From the NCBI GenBank assembly GCA_947593925.1, contig CANQDU010000002.1, forward strand, positions 186,001 through 250,000: 64,000 nt of DNA. Direction: 5' to 3'. A model generated the notes under the pieces. It was not told the origin of the DNA, did not search any database, and saw nothing but the letters and a program-made list of their open reading frames with translations. The DNA is from an uncultured Clostridia bacterium. Lineage in GTDB: Bacteria; Bacillota; Clostridia; Oscillospirales; JAAYOS01. A program made the position numbers and the translations under genes. How positions within the stretch are numbered: position 1 is the stretch's first letter; each line of letters begins with the position of its first letter. Shown one piece after another: positions 1 to 11,771 of this stretch.

Positions 1-412
1 AGCGCCTCGCGCCGCCGGAGAATACCTCGGCGGCGGTGTCCGCGCCGAAGAGGCGCGCCCGCGCGCCGCGCTCCGCGATGTACGCCGCCGTCTGGATGTT
101 CGCGAGCGCATGGTCGAGCCGCCCGCCGAAGGCACAGCAGGCGGCGACGTCGTCGCACCCGCGCTCGAGCGCGTACTTCGCGGCGAGCATCGTGTCGGTG
201 TCGTCCTTGACGGATGGGAAGCGGACTATCGGGATACCCGCCGAGTCGGGCGCGTCCGCCGAGTCAAAGTCGCCGATGACGGCGTCCGGCGTGACGCCGA
301 GCCGCGCGGCGTACTCGTACCCTCGGTCACACGCGAGGACGAGGTCGAACCGCCCACAGACGCCCTCGCGGGAGAAGTCCCCGCCGGATATTATAAGACA
401 GCTTTTGCCCAT
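1..412 (-). CDS. thiN: Thiamine pyrophosphokinase (partial, C-terminus off the left edge)
   Basis: Minus-strand reading from ATG at 412: MGKSCLIISGGDFSREGVCGRFDLVLACDRGYEYAARLGVTPDAVIGDFDSADAP...FPSVKDDTDTMLAAKYALERG; GDFDS and KDDTD motifs typical of TPK. ORF track lists only antisense ORFs here. Confidence 0.85.
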   Translation of the reverse strand, partial: MGKSCLIISGGDFSREGVCGRFDLVLACDRGYEYAARLGVTPDAVIGDFDSADAPDSAGIPIVRFPSVKDDTDTMLAAKYALERGCDDVAACCAFGGRLDHALANIQTAAYIAERGARARLFGADTAAEVFSGGARR

Positions 413-486
413 GACCGTCCCTCCGTGGTGTCGTTGATATCAAGAGTATAGCACCCGCCCGGGGCGCGGTCAAGACGCGGGCGCGG

Positions 487-1041
487 TCAGCCTTCGCATA
501 GGGTTTCGTAAAACGAGTAGTCTACGGAGCCGCTCATCTTCTCCAACGCGCCTTCTTCAAGCTCTTTTACCATCAGGCAGTCCGGGTGAGGCAGATGTAT
601 GTTCGGTCCGGCCTCGATCCCGAATAGGTAACTCGGCTGAAAGCCGCGAGATCTGTAATTGTCGGGGTTTCCCTCGACTAGCACGGCCTTGACCCCCAGA
701 GACTTGGCTTTTTCAAAGCCGTATTCCAGCAGGTCCTTTGAGATGTGCTGCCTTTGCAGCTCTGTTTTTACGGCCACGGGCGTCAGCATCAGCAGCTCAT
801 CCTCGTACCTTCCCTCGATGTGGAACCTTGAGAACATGGCGTATCCCACTACCTCGTCATATTCATTGACCATTATGAGCTCCAGCTCCGGGAGGTAATA
901 TTTCTTTCGGCGAATTTCTTCGACCAGCCGCCGGACGGTCCTGCCTTCCTCCGGACTGTCCCATTTCGCGAAGACGTCCTCGACGAGCTCCAGCGACGGA
1001 AGAAGGTATTTTTCCTCCATCGACTTGATTATCCTTTGCAC
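487..1041 (-). CDS. GNAT family N-acetyltransferase
   Basis: VGYAMFSRFHIEG...LTPVAVKTELQRQHISKDLLEYGFEKAKSLGVKAVLVEGNPDNYRSRGFQPS; GTG start at 1041 preceded by AGGAGG. Confidence 0.75.
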   Translation of the reverse strand: MQRIIKSMEEKYLLPSLELVEDVFAKWDSPEEGRTVRRLVEEIRRKKYYLPELELIMVNEYDEVVGYAMFSRFHIEGRYEDELLMLTPVAVKTELQRQHISKDLLEYGFEKAKSLGVKAVLVEGNPDNYRSRGFQPSYLFGIEAGPNIHLPHPDCLMVKELEEGALEKMSGSVDYSFYETLCEG

Positions 1042-1213
1042 TGTGTTTCCTCCTATATGTCTATTTGCGTATATCATACCACCGAAATCCGCAAACCGCA
1101 ACATCCTGCGCGGGACGCGGCGCGGAGCGGGTCGAATGCGGTATGCGCAAAGTTTCGCTCGGTTTCACCCTTGCTACGGCGCTATAATATCCGGGTGGAC
1201 AGGGGGTGCGGAT

Positions 1214-2080
1214 ATGCGGACGGTCTATATTGACGAGCTGTTCCTGCTTAATCTTGCGGCGGACTATATCCTGCTTTACGGCGCGGCGCAGACCTCCGCC
1301 GCCCACTACAGCCGCCTTCGGCTGCTCGCGGGCGCGGCGTTCGGAGGACTGTACGCCGTCGCGGCGTATCTGCTTCCGGCGGCGGGGAGCCTCCCCGCGA
1401 AATTAGTCTCCGCCGCCGTGATGCTTCTTGCGGCGTTCGGATACGTCTCGCGGCGGCTTTTCCTCCGCCGCGCGGCGGCGCTTGCGGTATATTCCGCGAT
1501 AATGGGCGGCGCGGCATACGCGCTTTCGCTTGCCATGGGCGCGGACGCCCGGGGAGGGATGATCTATGCTCCGTGGACGCTCCGCGCCGCCATACTTGCG
1601 AGCGCGGCGGCGGTGGGCGCGGTAAGTATCGCCTCGCGCGGAAGCTCCCGTCAGCGAGAAAGCGGGAGCGTCCGCATAAGGCTGACGCTCGGCGGGAGAA
1701 CGGCGGAGTTTTCGGCGCTTCGGGACAGCGGGAACACCCTCCGCGACCCGCTCGACGGCTCGCCGGTGCTTGTCGTCGAGGTGGACGCGCTCGCGCCGCT
1801 CTTCCCGCCGGAGACTCTGCGGCTCCTGCGCAGTCCGTTCCCGGCGGACGTGATGGAGAAGCTGCCGCCGGAGGTGAAGTGGCGGCTCCTGCCGTTCGTG
1901 ACCGCCGCGGGCTCGCGGCTCGCGCCGGCGTTCCGGCCGGACTCGGCGGAGGCGGACGGCCGGAAAATACATATCCTCGCGGCGGTGTGCCGCGAGCCGC
2001 TCGGAGCGTTCCCCGCGCTCATAGGAGAAATAGAAGGGGAGAGGAGGGAGACCCGTGAGCATCTTGAAAAGGCTTCTTGA
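1214..2080 (+). CDS. spoIIGA: Sigma-E processing peptidase SpoIIGA
   Basis: [24 protein letters not shown]..., multi-TM N-terminus, [18 protein letters not shown] aspartyl protease-like motif, immediately upstream of sigE. Confidence 0.88.
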   Translation: MRTVYIDELFLLNLAADYILLYGAAQTSAAHYSRLRLLAGAAFGGLYAVAAYLLPAAGSLPAKLVSAAVMLLAAFGYVSRRLFLRRAAALAVYSAIMGGAAYALSLAMGADARGGMIYAPWTLRAAILASAAAVGAVSIASRGSSRQRESGSVRIRLTLGGRTAEFSALRDSGNTLRDPLDGSPVLVVEVDALAPLFPPETLRLLRSPFPADVMEKLPPEVKWRLLPFVTAAGSRLAPAFRPDSAEADGRKIHILAAVCREPLGAFPALIGEIEGERRETREHLEKAS

Positions 2081-2765
2081 ACGCATACGCGGCGCGGCTG
2101 CGCGGCTGCGCGGAGGATTTCTGCACTATGTCGGCGGAAGCGAGCTCCTGCCCGCGCCGCTTCCGCCGGATGAGGAGGCGCGGCAGATACAACTCCTCGC
2201 GGAGGGCTCCGCCGAGGCGCGAAAGACGCTTATCGAGCACAACCTGCGCCTTGTCGTGTACATAGCGCGGAGATTTGACAACACCGGCGTCGGGCTGGAG
2301 GACCTCGTCTCGATAGGCACGATAGGGCTTATCAAGGCGATAAACACCTACGACCCCGCAAAGAAGATAAAGCTCGCTACCTACGCCTCGCGCTGCATAG
2401 AAAACGAGATACTGATGTACCTCAGAAAAAACTCCTCGCGGCGGGGAGAGATCTCGATAGACGAACCTCTCAGCACCGACTGGGACGGCAACGAGCTCCT
2501 TCTAGGGGACGTGCTCGGCACCGAGCCGGACGTCGTACACCGTCCCGTAGAGGACGAGGCGGACAGAATGATGCTCCGCGCGGCAATTGAACGGCTGTCC
2601 GTCCGCGAGAGGGACATCATCACCCGCCGCTTCGGGCTCGACGGCAGGCCGGAGCAGACGCAGAAGGAGGTGGCGGACGCGATGGGTATCTCCCAGAGCT
2701 ACATATCCCGCCTCGAGAAGAAAATTATAGCGAGGCTGAAAAGGGAAATAAAGAAAATGATGTGA
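2055..2765 (+). CDS. sigE: RNA polymerase sporulation sigma factor SigE
   Basis: [69 protein letters not shown]; sigma-70 region 2/4 motifs, after spoIIGA. Confidence 0.92.
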   Translation: MSILKRLLERIRGAAARLRGGFLHYVGGSELLPAPLPPDEEARQIQLLAEGSAEARKTLIEHNLRLVVYIARRFDNTGVGLEDLVSIGTIGLIKAINTYDPAKKIKLATYASRCIENEILMYLRKNSSRRGEISIDEPLSTDWDGNELLLGDVLGTEPDVVHRPVEDEADRMMLRAAIERLSVRERDIITRRFGLDGRPEQTQKEVADAMGISQSYISRLEKKIIARLKREIKKMM

Positions 2766-2879
2766 AACGCTTGCGTCGGGACGGTTTTTGTCGTAAAATA
2801 TTTACGGCGTATGCCGGGCTTTTTTCAAATATCAACTTTTCGGAGCGGCGGAACGCCGCGCCGTGTTTATGAGGTAAAA

Positions 2880-5249
2880 ATGGAAAATACAGAGAAAAAC
2901 GTCACAACTCTCCCGATGCTTATACTGCGCGGGCTCACCGTGTTCCCGCGCATGATAATGTTCTTCGACGTCGCGCGCGAAAAGAGCGCCGCCGCTATCG
3001 ACGCGGCGCTGCGCTCCTCCGATCAGCTCGTGTTCCTCGCCGCGCAGAAGGACGTCCAGCAGGAAGACCCGTCGCCGGACGAGGTCTACGAGGTAGGCAC
3101 GGTCTCGAAGGTGTGCCAGGTGTTCAAGCTGCCGGACGAGACCGTCCGCGTCCTCGTGGAAGGGCTCTACCGCGCCCGCCGCGCCGGGGTCGCGAACGAG
3201 GGCGGCTGTTACGTCGCCGACGTCGAACGGCTCGAGGACAGGCCGTCCGCAAGGATGTCGGCAAAGCGGCTCGAGGCGCTTGTCCGCCACGCGCACAGCG
3301 AGTTTGAGCGGTACGCCGAAATGTCGCCGCGCATCTCGCAGGAGATACTTCACGGCGTACTCGGCGCGGACGACGCATCCTACCTCTCCGACTACATAGC
3401 CCAGAACCTCCCCGTGGCGGTAGAGGCAAAGCAGTCTATACTCGAGGAGCTGCGCGTGGCACAGCGCCTCGAGAGCGTCGCGGCGCTGCTCGAGAGCGAG
3501 ACCGAGATAATCGAGCTCGACCGGGGCATACAGTACCGCGTGCGTCAGCGAGTGGGGCAGAGCCACAGGGAACAGTTCCTGCGCGAACAGCTCCGCGCCA
3601 TTCGCGAGGAGCTCGGCGAGGAGCCGGAGGAGACCGGCGCGGAGGATTACCGCCGCCGCATAGCCGAGCTGGAGCTCGCTCCGGAGTACAAGGAAAAGCT
3701 TACCAAGGAAGTGGCGCGGCTCGAGATGATGCACCCGTCGTCCGCAGAGGCGGCGGTCTCGCGCACCTACCTCGACACCGTCCTCGAGCTCCCGTGGAAC
3801 GTCGAGACAAAGGACAACACCGACCTCACCCGCGCCGCCCGCATACTCGACAGGCAGCACTACGGCCTCGAGAAGGTCAAGGAGCGCATACTCGAGTTCC
3901 TTGCCGTGCGCAAGCTGAAGCCGGACATAGGCGGGCAGGTGATCTGCCTTGTCGGTCCTCCGGGAGTCGGCAAGACCTCTATAGCGATGAGCCTCGCCTC
4001 CGCCATGGGACGGAAGACGGCGCGTCTCAGCCTCGGCGGCATACGCGACGAGGCGGAGATACGCGGCCACCGCAAGACCTACGTCGGCGCCATGCCGGGG
4101 CGCATAATGAACGCCCTCGCGCAGGCGGGCTCGAAGAACGCCGTGCTCATCCTCGACGAGGTGGATAAGCTCGGTGCGGACTTCCACGGCGACCCCGCCG
4201 CGGCGCTTCTTGAGGTGCTTGACGCTGAGCAGAACCACGCCTTCCGCGACCACTACATAGAGATACCCTTCGACCTCTCGCAGACGCTGTTCGTCACCAC
4301 GGCGAACACTCTCGACACCATACCGCGCCCGCTGCTCGACCGCATGGAGGTAATAGAGCTCTCGAGCTACACCGACGAGGAGAAGATGAAGATAGCGACG
4401 AAGTACCTTCTCCCGAAGCAGATGGCAAAGCACGGACTCACACCCAAGACCATGCGCGTTGACGGAAAGGCCATACGGGACGTCATCACGCTCTACACGA
4501 GGGAGAGCGGCGTCCGCGGTCTCGAGCGCGAGCTCGCTTCGCTCTGCCGCAAGGCGGCAAAGAAGGTGGCCTCCGGAGAGGAGTCGGTCCACATCCGCGC
4601 GCGCGACCTCGAGACGCTTCTCGGGCCGCACCGCTACAAGCCGGAGCGCCGGAGCGGACGGGACGAGGCGGGCGTCGTCTGCGGCCTCGCATGGACGTCT
4701 GTCGGCGGAGAGATACTTGAGACCGAGGCCGGCGTCATGCCGGGCACCGGAAAGATAGAGCTCACCGGCAACCTCGGCGACGTCATGAAGGAGAGCGCCC
4801 GCGCCGCGATAAGCTATATCCGTTCGGTGGCGGACGAGCTCGGCATAGACCCGGACTTCTACAAGACAAAGGACATACATATCCACTTCCCGGAGGGCGC
4901 GATACCGAAGGACGGGCCTTCCGCCGGCGTCACGATAGCGACGGCGATATGCTCGGCGCTCCTCGGCGCGCCGGTCCGCTCGGACGTCGCCATGACGGGA
5001 GAGATAACCATTCGCGGCCGCGTCCTGCCGATAGGCGGCCTCAAGGAAAAGACGATGGCGGCGTATCGGAACGGCATCCGCACGGTGATAATACCCGAGG
5101 ACAACGAGAGCGACCTCGCGGAGATAGACCCGACCGTCCGCTCGGCGCTGAACTTCATCACGGCGGGGAGCGCGCTCGACGTGTTCAAGGCCGCCATTCT
5201 GCCCGTAGGAAGCAAGGAGCCTGCAAAATATGCCGATAAATCTGCATAA
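2880..5249 (+). CDS. lon: ATP-dependent protease La (Lon)
   Basis: GPPGVGKTS Walker A, ILDEVDKLG, PKDGPSAGVTIATA catalytic Ser motif; ATG at 2880. Confidence 0.95.
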   Translation: MENTEKNVTTLPMLILRGLTVFPRMIMFFDVAREKSAAAIDAALRSSDQLVFLAAQKDVQQEDPSPDEVYEVGTVSKVCQVFKLPDETVRVLVEGLYRARRAGVANEGGCYVADVERLEDRPSARMSAKRLEALVRHAHSEFERYAEMSPRISQEILHGVLGADDASYLSDYIAQNLPVAVEAKQSILEELRVAQRLESVAALLESETEIIELDRGIQYRVRQRVGQSHREQFLREQLRAIREELGEEPEETGAEDYRRRIAELELAPEYKEKLTKEVARLEMMHPSSAEAAVSRTYLDTVLELPWNVETKDNTDLTRAARILDRQHYGLEKVKERILEFLAVRKLKPDIGGQVICLVGPPGVGKTSIAMSLASAMGRKTARLSLGGIRDEAEIRGHRKTYVGAMPGRIMNALAQAGSKNAVLILDEVDKLGADFHGDPAAALLEVLDAEQNHAFRDHYIEIPFDLSQTLFVTTANTLDTIPRPLLDRMEVIELSSYTDEEKMKIATKYLLPKQMAKHGLTPKTMRVDGKAIRDVITLYTRESGVRGLERELASLCRKAAKKVASGEESVHIRARDLETLLGPHRYKPERRSGRDEAGVVCGLAWTSVGGEILETEAGVMPGTGKIELTGNLGDVMKESARAAISYIRSVADELGIDPDFYKTKDIHIHFPEGAIPKDGPSAGVTIATAICSALLGAPVRSDVAMTGEITIRGRVLPIGGLKEKTMAAYRNGIRTVIIPEDNESDLAEIDPTVRSALNFITAGSALDVFKAAILPVGSKEPAKYADKSA

Positions 5250-5829
5250 CGCCGAATTCCTGCGCTCCGCCGCGGGAAAGAGCGGCTTCATACGCGACGG
5301 ACTGCCTAAGGTGGTGTTCGCGGGACGCTCAAACGTCGGAAAGAGCTCAACGATAAACGCCATACTCAACCGCAACTCGCTTGCCCGCGTGAGCGAAAGC
5401 CCCGGCAAGACCGCGCACGTCAACTACTTCTCGATAGACGGGAAGGCTTATCTTGTCGATCTGCCGGGCTATGGCTTTGCGAAGGTCTCGCAGAAGGAGC
5501 GGGAGAGATGGGGCGAGATGATGGAGGACTACTTCGCCGACCGCGAGGCGGGACCCGCGCTCTGCGTCCTCATCGTAGACAGCCGCCACGCGCCCACCGC
5601 CGACGACCGGAACATGTGCGACTACTTCCGTCAGTGCGGGTATCCGTTCATCGTCGCGGCGAACAAGTCGGACGGGCTGAAGAAAAGCGCGCGGGAGGAT
5701 GCGGTGCGGACTATCCGCGAGACGCTCACGCTCGACGAGCGCGACCCGGTCATTCTCTACTCCGCACGGAAGAAGGAGAACGTCGAACCCCTCCGCGCGG
5801 CGGTCATAGCCGCGTGGGAAGGGAAGTAA
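5230..5829 (+). CDS. engB: Ribosome biogenesis GTP-binding protein YsxC/EngB
   Basis: GRSNVGKSSTINAIL, DLPGYGFA, NKSD; downstream of lon. Confidence 0.93.
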   Translation: MPINLHNAEFLRSAAGKSGFIRDGLPKVVFAGRSNVGKSSTINAILNRNSLARVSESPGKTAHVNYFSIDGKAYLVDLPGYGFAKVSQKERERWGEMMEDYFADREAGPALCVLIVDSRHAPTADDRNMCDYFRQCGYPFIVAANKSDGLKKSAREDAVRTIRETLTLDERDPVILYSARKKENVEPLRAAVIAAWEGK

Positions 5830-5850
5830 AGCAAATCCAGAGACAACAAC

Positions 5851-5885
5851 AAACGAGGCACGGCAAAAAAAGCCGTGCCTCGTTT
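5851..5885. terminator. Bidirectional intrinsic terminator
   Basis: Perfect 14-bp stem aaacgaggcacggc/gccgtgcctcgttt between convergent engB and GH18 gene, with A/T tracts. Confidence 0.8.
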
Positions 5886-5900
5886 ACTTATGTTGAAGTT

Positions 5901-7541
5901 TTATCCCAGCAGAGCCGCCACGTTGAGCCACGCGGCGGCGTCCCGCGCCTCGGGGATGAGTCCGAGCCGCCACACCGACACTCCCGTGACGCCGAAGAGA
6001 CGCATGAGGTCGAGCTTTTCGCCGATGCTCCGCTCGTCCTCGTACCACAGGAAGAAATTCTGTCCGTCCTCGGTGCTGTAGGTGAGGTACGGGTTGCCGA
6101 GCGCGGACGACCATCCCATCGTCGCGCCGCCCTCGATGCGGCTAAGCACCGTATCGTAGGTCGGGTACAGCGGCTCGGTGGAGGTTAGCTTGCCGGCGGC
6201 GTCGGTCTCCCACGCCATCGCCGTCATGCTGACGGCAAGGGCGAGCTTCGATTTGTCGCGGACGCCGGTCTTCGGGTCGCACGCCGCGCGGAGCGAGTAG
6301 TAGACCGAGTTTATCGGGGTGAGCGCGGAGTTTTGGAAGAAGGTCGAGCCGAGGAGGTTTTCTTCCATCTGCCTCGGCGCGTAGTCATGCGCCATGAGTA
6401 TCACCTTGTCCGCAAGCTCGCCTATAGCGCGGTAGTCGTATCCGTCGAAGTAGGCCCCGTCGGCGGTAGCGGGCATCACCGCGACGTAGAGGGTGAGCCC
6501 CGCCGACTCGAGCGCCCCGTCGAGCTCGCGAAGGAAGAGCGCGAACGGCTCGCGGGCGGAGAAGCGCAGTCCCTCAAAGTCTATGGTCGCGCCGTCGAGC
6601 CCGAGCTTCTTTATCTCGCCGAGTATCATATCCACGGCGGCGGAGCGGTTCTCCGGCAGGGAGAATGCATCAACAAACTCGGCGCTCGTCACGTTTGTCA
6701 TAACGACGTCGAGGTGCATGGTGACGCCGCTGTCATGCAGCGCCTCCGTGACCTTTTCGTATCCGTCCGGCACGCAGTATTCGTTCCCGCCGGACGTAGT
6801 GGTGACGAGCCGCGGAGCGCCGTCCTCTATGCGCATACGGCTCCAGCCGAGGCTCACCGCGTCGAGCGTCTTTGCAAGCTCCAACTGGCTGTATGAGGAT
6901 ATGGCGTAGAAGGCGTGCCGCCATCCGAGCGGGGAGACGCGGCGCTCGTAGACGCGCACGAGCATCGCCGCCGCTTCCTCGCGTTTCGCGTATCCCTCCG
7001 GGGCAAAGGTGGTCTTCGTGACGCCGGTCGTCATACCGATGTCATAGGCGACCGAGATGTATCCCTTGTCCTCGGTGACGTCGGTGAACGGAAATCCGTC
7101 CCAGCTTTCGGACGCCTCCGCCGCGCCGCCGTATCCGAGCGCGCGGACGAGCATCACCGCCATCTCGCGGCGGGTTATCGCCTCCGTAGGACGGAACTTT
7201 CCGCCGGCATCGACCGCGCCGTGCTTTGCCGCCGCGTTTACGTATGTGCGGGACCAGCGGCCCGCGATGTCGTCAAACGCGTCCTCCGGCTCCTCCGACC
7301 AGCCGAACATTCTGAAAAGTATCGTCGCAAATTCCTCGCGGCTGATAGTCCTGCCAGTGCCGAACAGTCCGCCGCCGACGCCGCCCATCAAACCGTACTC
7401 CTTTGCCTTTAGAACGGCAGTCCGCGCCCACTCGGCGGCTGGCATATCCGAGTACGGCTCGCCCGAGGGCGCGGCTGAGGCGGAGACCGCCGGCAGAAGC
7501 ATGATAACCGCGAGCACGAACGATATAAGTCTTTTACGCAT
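5901..7541 (-). CDS. Secreted S-layer-homology protein with glycoside hydrolase family 18 domain
   Basis: Signal peptide MRKRLISFVLAVIMLLPAVSASA, SLH repeats (TISREEFATILFRMFGW, AITRREMAVMLVRALGY), GH18-like LDGATIDFEGL. Confidence 0.85.
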   Translation of the reverse strand: MRKRLISFVLAVIMLLPAVSASAAPSGEPYSDMPAAEWARTAVLKAKEYGLMGGVGGGLFGTGRTISREEFATILFRMFGWSEEPEDAFDDIAGRWSRTYVNAAAKHGAVDAGGKFRPTEAITRREMAVMLVRALGYGGAAEASESWDGFPFTDVTEDKGYISVAYDIGMTTGVTKTTFAPEGYAKREEAAAMLVRVYERRVSPLGWRHAFYAISSYSQLELAKTLDAVSLGWSRMRIEDGAPRLVTTTSGGNEYCVPDGYEKVTEALHDSGVTMHLDVVMTNVTSAEFVDAFSLPENRSAAVDMILGEIKKLGLDGATIDFEGLRFSAREPFALFLRELDGALESAGLTLYVAVMPATADGAYFDGYDYRAIGELADKVILMAHDYAPRQMEENLLGSTFFQNSALTPINSVYYSLRAACDPKTGVRDKSKLALAVSMTAMAWETDAAGKLTSTEPLYPTYDTVLSRIEGGATMGWSSALGNPYLTYSTEDGQNFFLWYEDERSIGEKLDLMRLFGVTGVSVWRLGLIPEARDAAAWLNVAALLG

Positions 7542-7613
7542 AGCGTCACTTCCTTTTCCGGCTCACAAAGTCCTTTGGTATGATTGTAGCACATCCTCGC
7601 GGACAATACAAGC

Positions 7614-8366
7614 TCAGTCCGGCGGCTCCGCCACTATGTCGTAGTCGCCGTAGAGCTCGCGAGGGGAAGCGCCTGTGTCCTCGAGATATGTATACGCCTC
7701 CGGCACGTCTCCCACTATCACCGTCTCGGCGACGACGACCTTGGACGACACCCTCGTCGAGGTCTCGTAGCCCGGCAGAAGTACGGAAATATCCGCCGTC
7801 ACGGTGACAATCATCTGGTGGCGCGTCTGATTTATCCCGGCGGTCACGAGCGCCGTGGAGAAGTCCGCCTCCGCCGTCCCGACCGGCACGACCAGCACGG
7901 GTATCTCCGGCCCGCGTCCGCTGAACAGCTCGCCGTCGATGATGTTCCCGAGCGGGATGGCGAGCTCGGAGGTGTCCATTTTGTTTATCCTCTCGAGCAC
8001 GAGCGCCGTTATATCGGTCTTGAGCCGGTTTATGGCGGACATATTCGTCTTCAGCGCCGTGACCTTCCCGGAGGCGTCCTTTTCGAGCAGGACGAGGTCG
8101 TCGTAGCCCGCTCCGCTCTCGGCTATCTGCTCGTTGACGGCGCTGTTTATCACCTCGCCCGCGAGGTACGCGACGCGGCTTGCCGCAAGCTGTTCCACCA
8201 CGGGGCGGAGCCTCCTCTGGAACCACGCGAACATCAGCGCCGCCACAGCGAGCAGTACGACAAGCCGCACAAGCATACGCCGCCCGAAGCTTCTCCGCCC
8301 GGATGCCGCGCGGCGCGCTCTTCGCCGCGCCAGCACCGTCCTAAGCGACGACACTATCCTCCGCAT
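7614..8366 (-). CDS. yunB: Sporulation protein YunB
   Basis: MRRIVSSLRTV...INSAVNEQIAES...NMSAINRLKTDITALVLERIN...IPLGNIIDGELFSGRGPEIPVLVVPVG; YunB family. Confidence 0.85.
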   Translation of the reverse strand: MRRIVSSLRTVLARRRARRAASGRRSFGRRMLVRLVVLLAVAALMFAWFQRRLRPVVEQLAASRVAYLAGEVINSAVNEQIAESGAGYDDLVLLEKDASGKVTALKTNMSAINRLKTDITALVLERINKMDTSELAIPLGNIIDGELFSGRGPEIPVLVVPVGTAEADFSTALVTAGINQTRHQMIVTVTADISVLLPGYETSTRVSSKVVVAETVIVGDVPEAYTYLEDTGASPRELYGDYDIVAEPPD

Positions 8367-8481
8367 ATAAACACCTCCCGCCGTATCAAGTGTATGCGCC
8401 GCCGCCTGTCCCGTTGCGCATAATTCGGCGATATGCGGGCAAGTATAATGCCGAGCGACAGAATTTCGGGAGGCGGGGCAG

Positions 8482-9159
8482 TTGCAGATACTCTTTGTGA
8501 GGGCCATCATCCTCTATGTTACGATAATCGCCGCCATGCGCGCCATGGGCAAGCGGCAGCTCGGACAGCTCTCGGCAAGCGAGTTCGTTGTGGCGATGAT
8601 GATAAGCGAGCTCGCGTCAATACCCATGCAGGACAACAACATTCCCTTGCTCTACGGGCTGATACCCATTATAGTCCTCGTTGGGCTGGAATACATCTCC
8701 GCCTTCGGGGCGCTGAAAAGCCTGCGCTTCCGCGCGATCGTGAGCGGCCGGCCGGCGATAGTCCTAAGAGAAGGAAAGATAGATCAGCGCGAGCTGCATC
8801 GCAGCCGAATGTCGGTGGACGAGCTCATAGAGGAGCTCCGCAAGAAGGGTATAACCGACCTTGGCACCCTGCGGTACGTCATTCTCGAGCCGGGCGGAGA
8901 GGTGAGCGCCATACGTTACTCCGCGGACGACAGCGCGACGCCAAAGAACCTCGGCGTCACCCCGAAGGAGCACGGTCTGCCGATGACGATAATAAGCGAC
9001 GGGCGGGTGATAGGCCGCAACCTCGCGCTTCGCGGCATGGACAGAAGCGGGCTTGAGAAGTGGCTCCGCGAGAACGGCCACCCGTCGCCGGAGAGGATAT
9101 TTCTCATGACGATAGACGACATCGGCAAGATATACGTCGAACGCAAGGAGGAGAGCTGA
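8482..9159 (+). CDS. DUF421 (YetF-like) membrane protein
   Basis: ILYVTIIAAMRAMGKRQLGQLSASEFVVAMMISELASIPMQD...GRPAIVLREGKI; DUF421 hallmarks. Confidence 0.87.
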   Translation: MQILFVRAIILYVTIIAAMRAMGKRQLGQLSASEFVVAMMISELASIPMQDNNIPLLYGLIPIIVLVGLEYISAFGALKSLRFRAIVSGRPAIVLREGKIDQRELHRSRMSVDELIEELRKKGITDLGTLRYVILEPGGEVSAIRYSADDSATPKNLGVTPKEHGLPMTIISDGRVIGRNLALRGMDRSGLEKWLRENGHPSPERIFLMTIDDIGKIYVERKEES

Positions 9160-9536
9160 TGCGCTACCTTCTGATAGGTCTCGCGGTGCTCGTGGCGGTC
9201 GGGACGGTCTGCGTCGTCTCCGGCATCACGCTCGAGCGGTGCATGGACGAGATCTCAGAAGAACTCACGTTATCGGAGGAGAAGTTCGAGGCGGGCGACA
9301 TTCACGGCGCGCTCGAGCTTGCGCAGTCTGCTCGCGGGCGCTGGGAGACGTCGAGGCAGTTCTTCGGCGCGGCGCTGCACGGAGAAGCGTCCTCCTCGGC
9401 GGAGAGAAGGCTTGACGTGCTCATCCGCCTGCTCGAGAGCGACCCAGCCGCCGCGGCGGAGGCATACTCGGAGGCGATAGAGGAGCTTCGGCTGATAGGC
9501 GACGGCGAGCGCCTGACGCTCGGAAATCTCCTCTGA
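9159..9536 (+). CDS. DUF4363 family protein
   Basis: ATG overlaps the DUF421 stop; small single-TM protein, DUF421-DUF4363 pairing common in Firmicutes. Confidence 0.65.
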   Translation: MRYLLIGLAVLVAVGTVCVVSGITLERCMDEISEELTLSEEKFEAGDIHGALELAQSARGRWETSRQFFGAALHGEASSSAERRLDVLIRLLESDPAAAAEAYSEAIEELRLIGDGERLTLGNLL

Positions 9537-9539
9537 CTC

Positions 9540-11604
<2,065 letters not shown>

Positions 11605-11678
11605 GAGATTTACTTTACAGACTTTGAGGTGCGAAAAAACGATGTAAGTTTACTAACTTTACAGCATATGATGAAATG

Positions 11679-11708
11679 AAGGACGGTGCACCCGCACCGT
11701 CCTTTTTT
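11679..11708 (+). terminator. Intrinsic terminator downstream of ligA
   Basis: aaggacggtgc-accc-gcaccgtccttttttt. Confidence 0.75.
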
Positions 11709-11771
11709 GCTGTTCAGGAATATTCGCCGAGGACAGGCATATCTTTTCAGTGGACAAGGGGGTGCGCCGGT

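Noticed and set aside
1130-1190. Spo0A-box-like GGTCGAA and TATAAT upstream of spoIIGA
   Set aside because: Expected biologically, but only one 6/7 box and no convincing -35 at 17 or 22 bp; too weak to call.
2792-2806. CGTAAAATATTTACG inverted repeat before lon
   Set aside because: Short, AT-rich, no second copy; could be chance or part of the promoter.
2832-5423. 863-aa minus-strand ORF
   Set aside because: Antisense to lon; high-GC codon bias creates long opposite-strand ORFs and the translation shows no protein-like family motifs.
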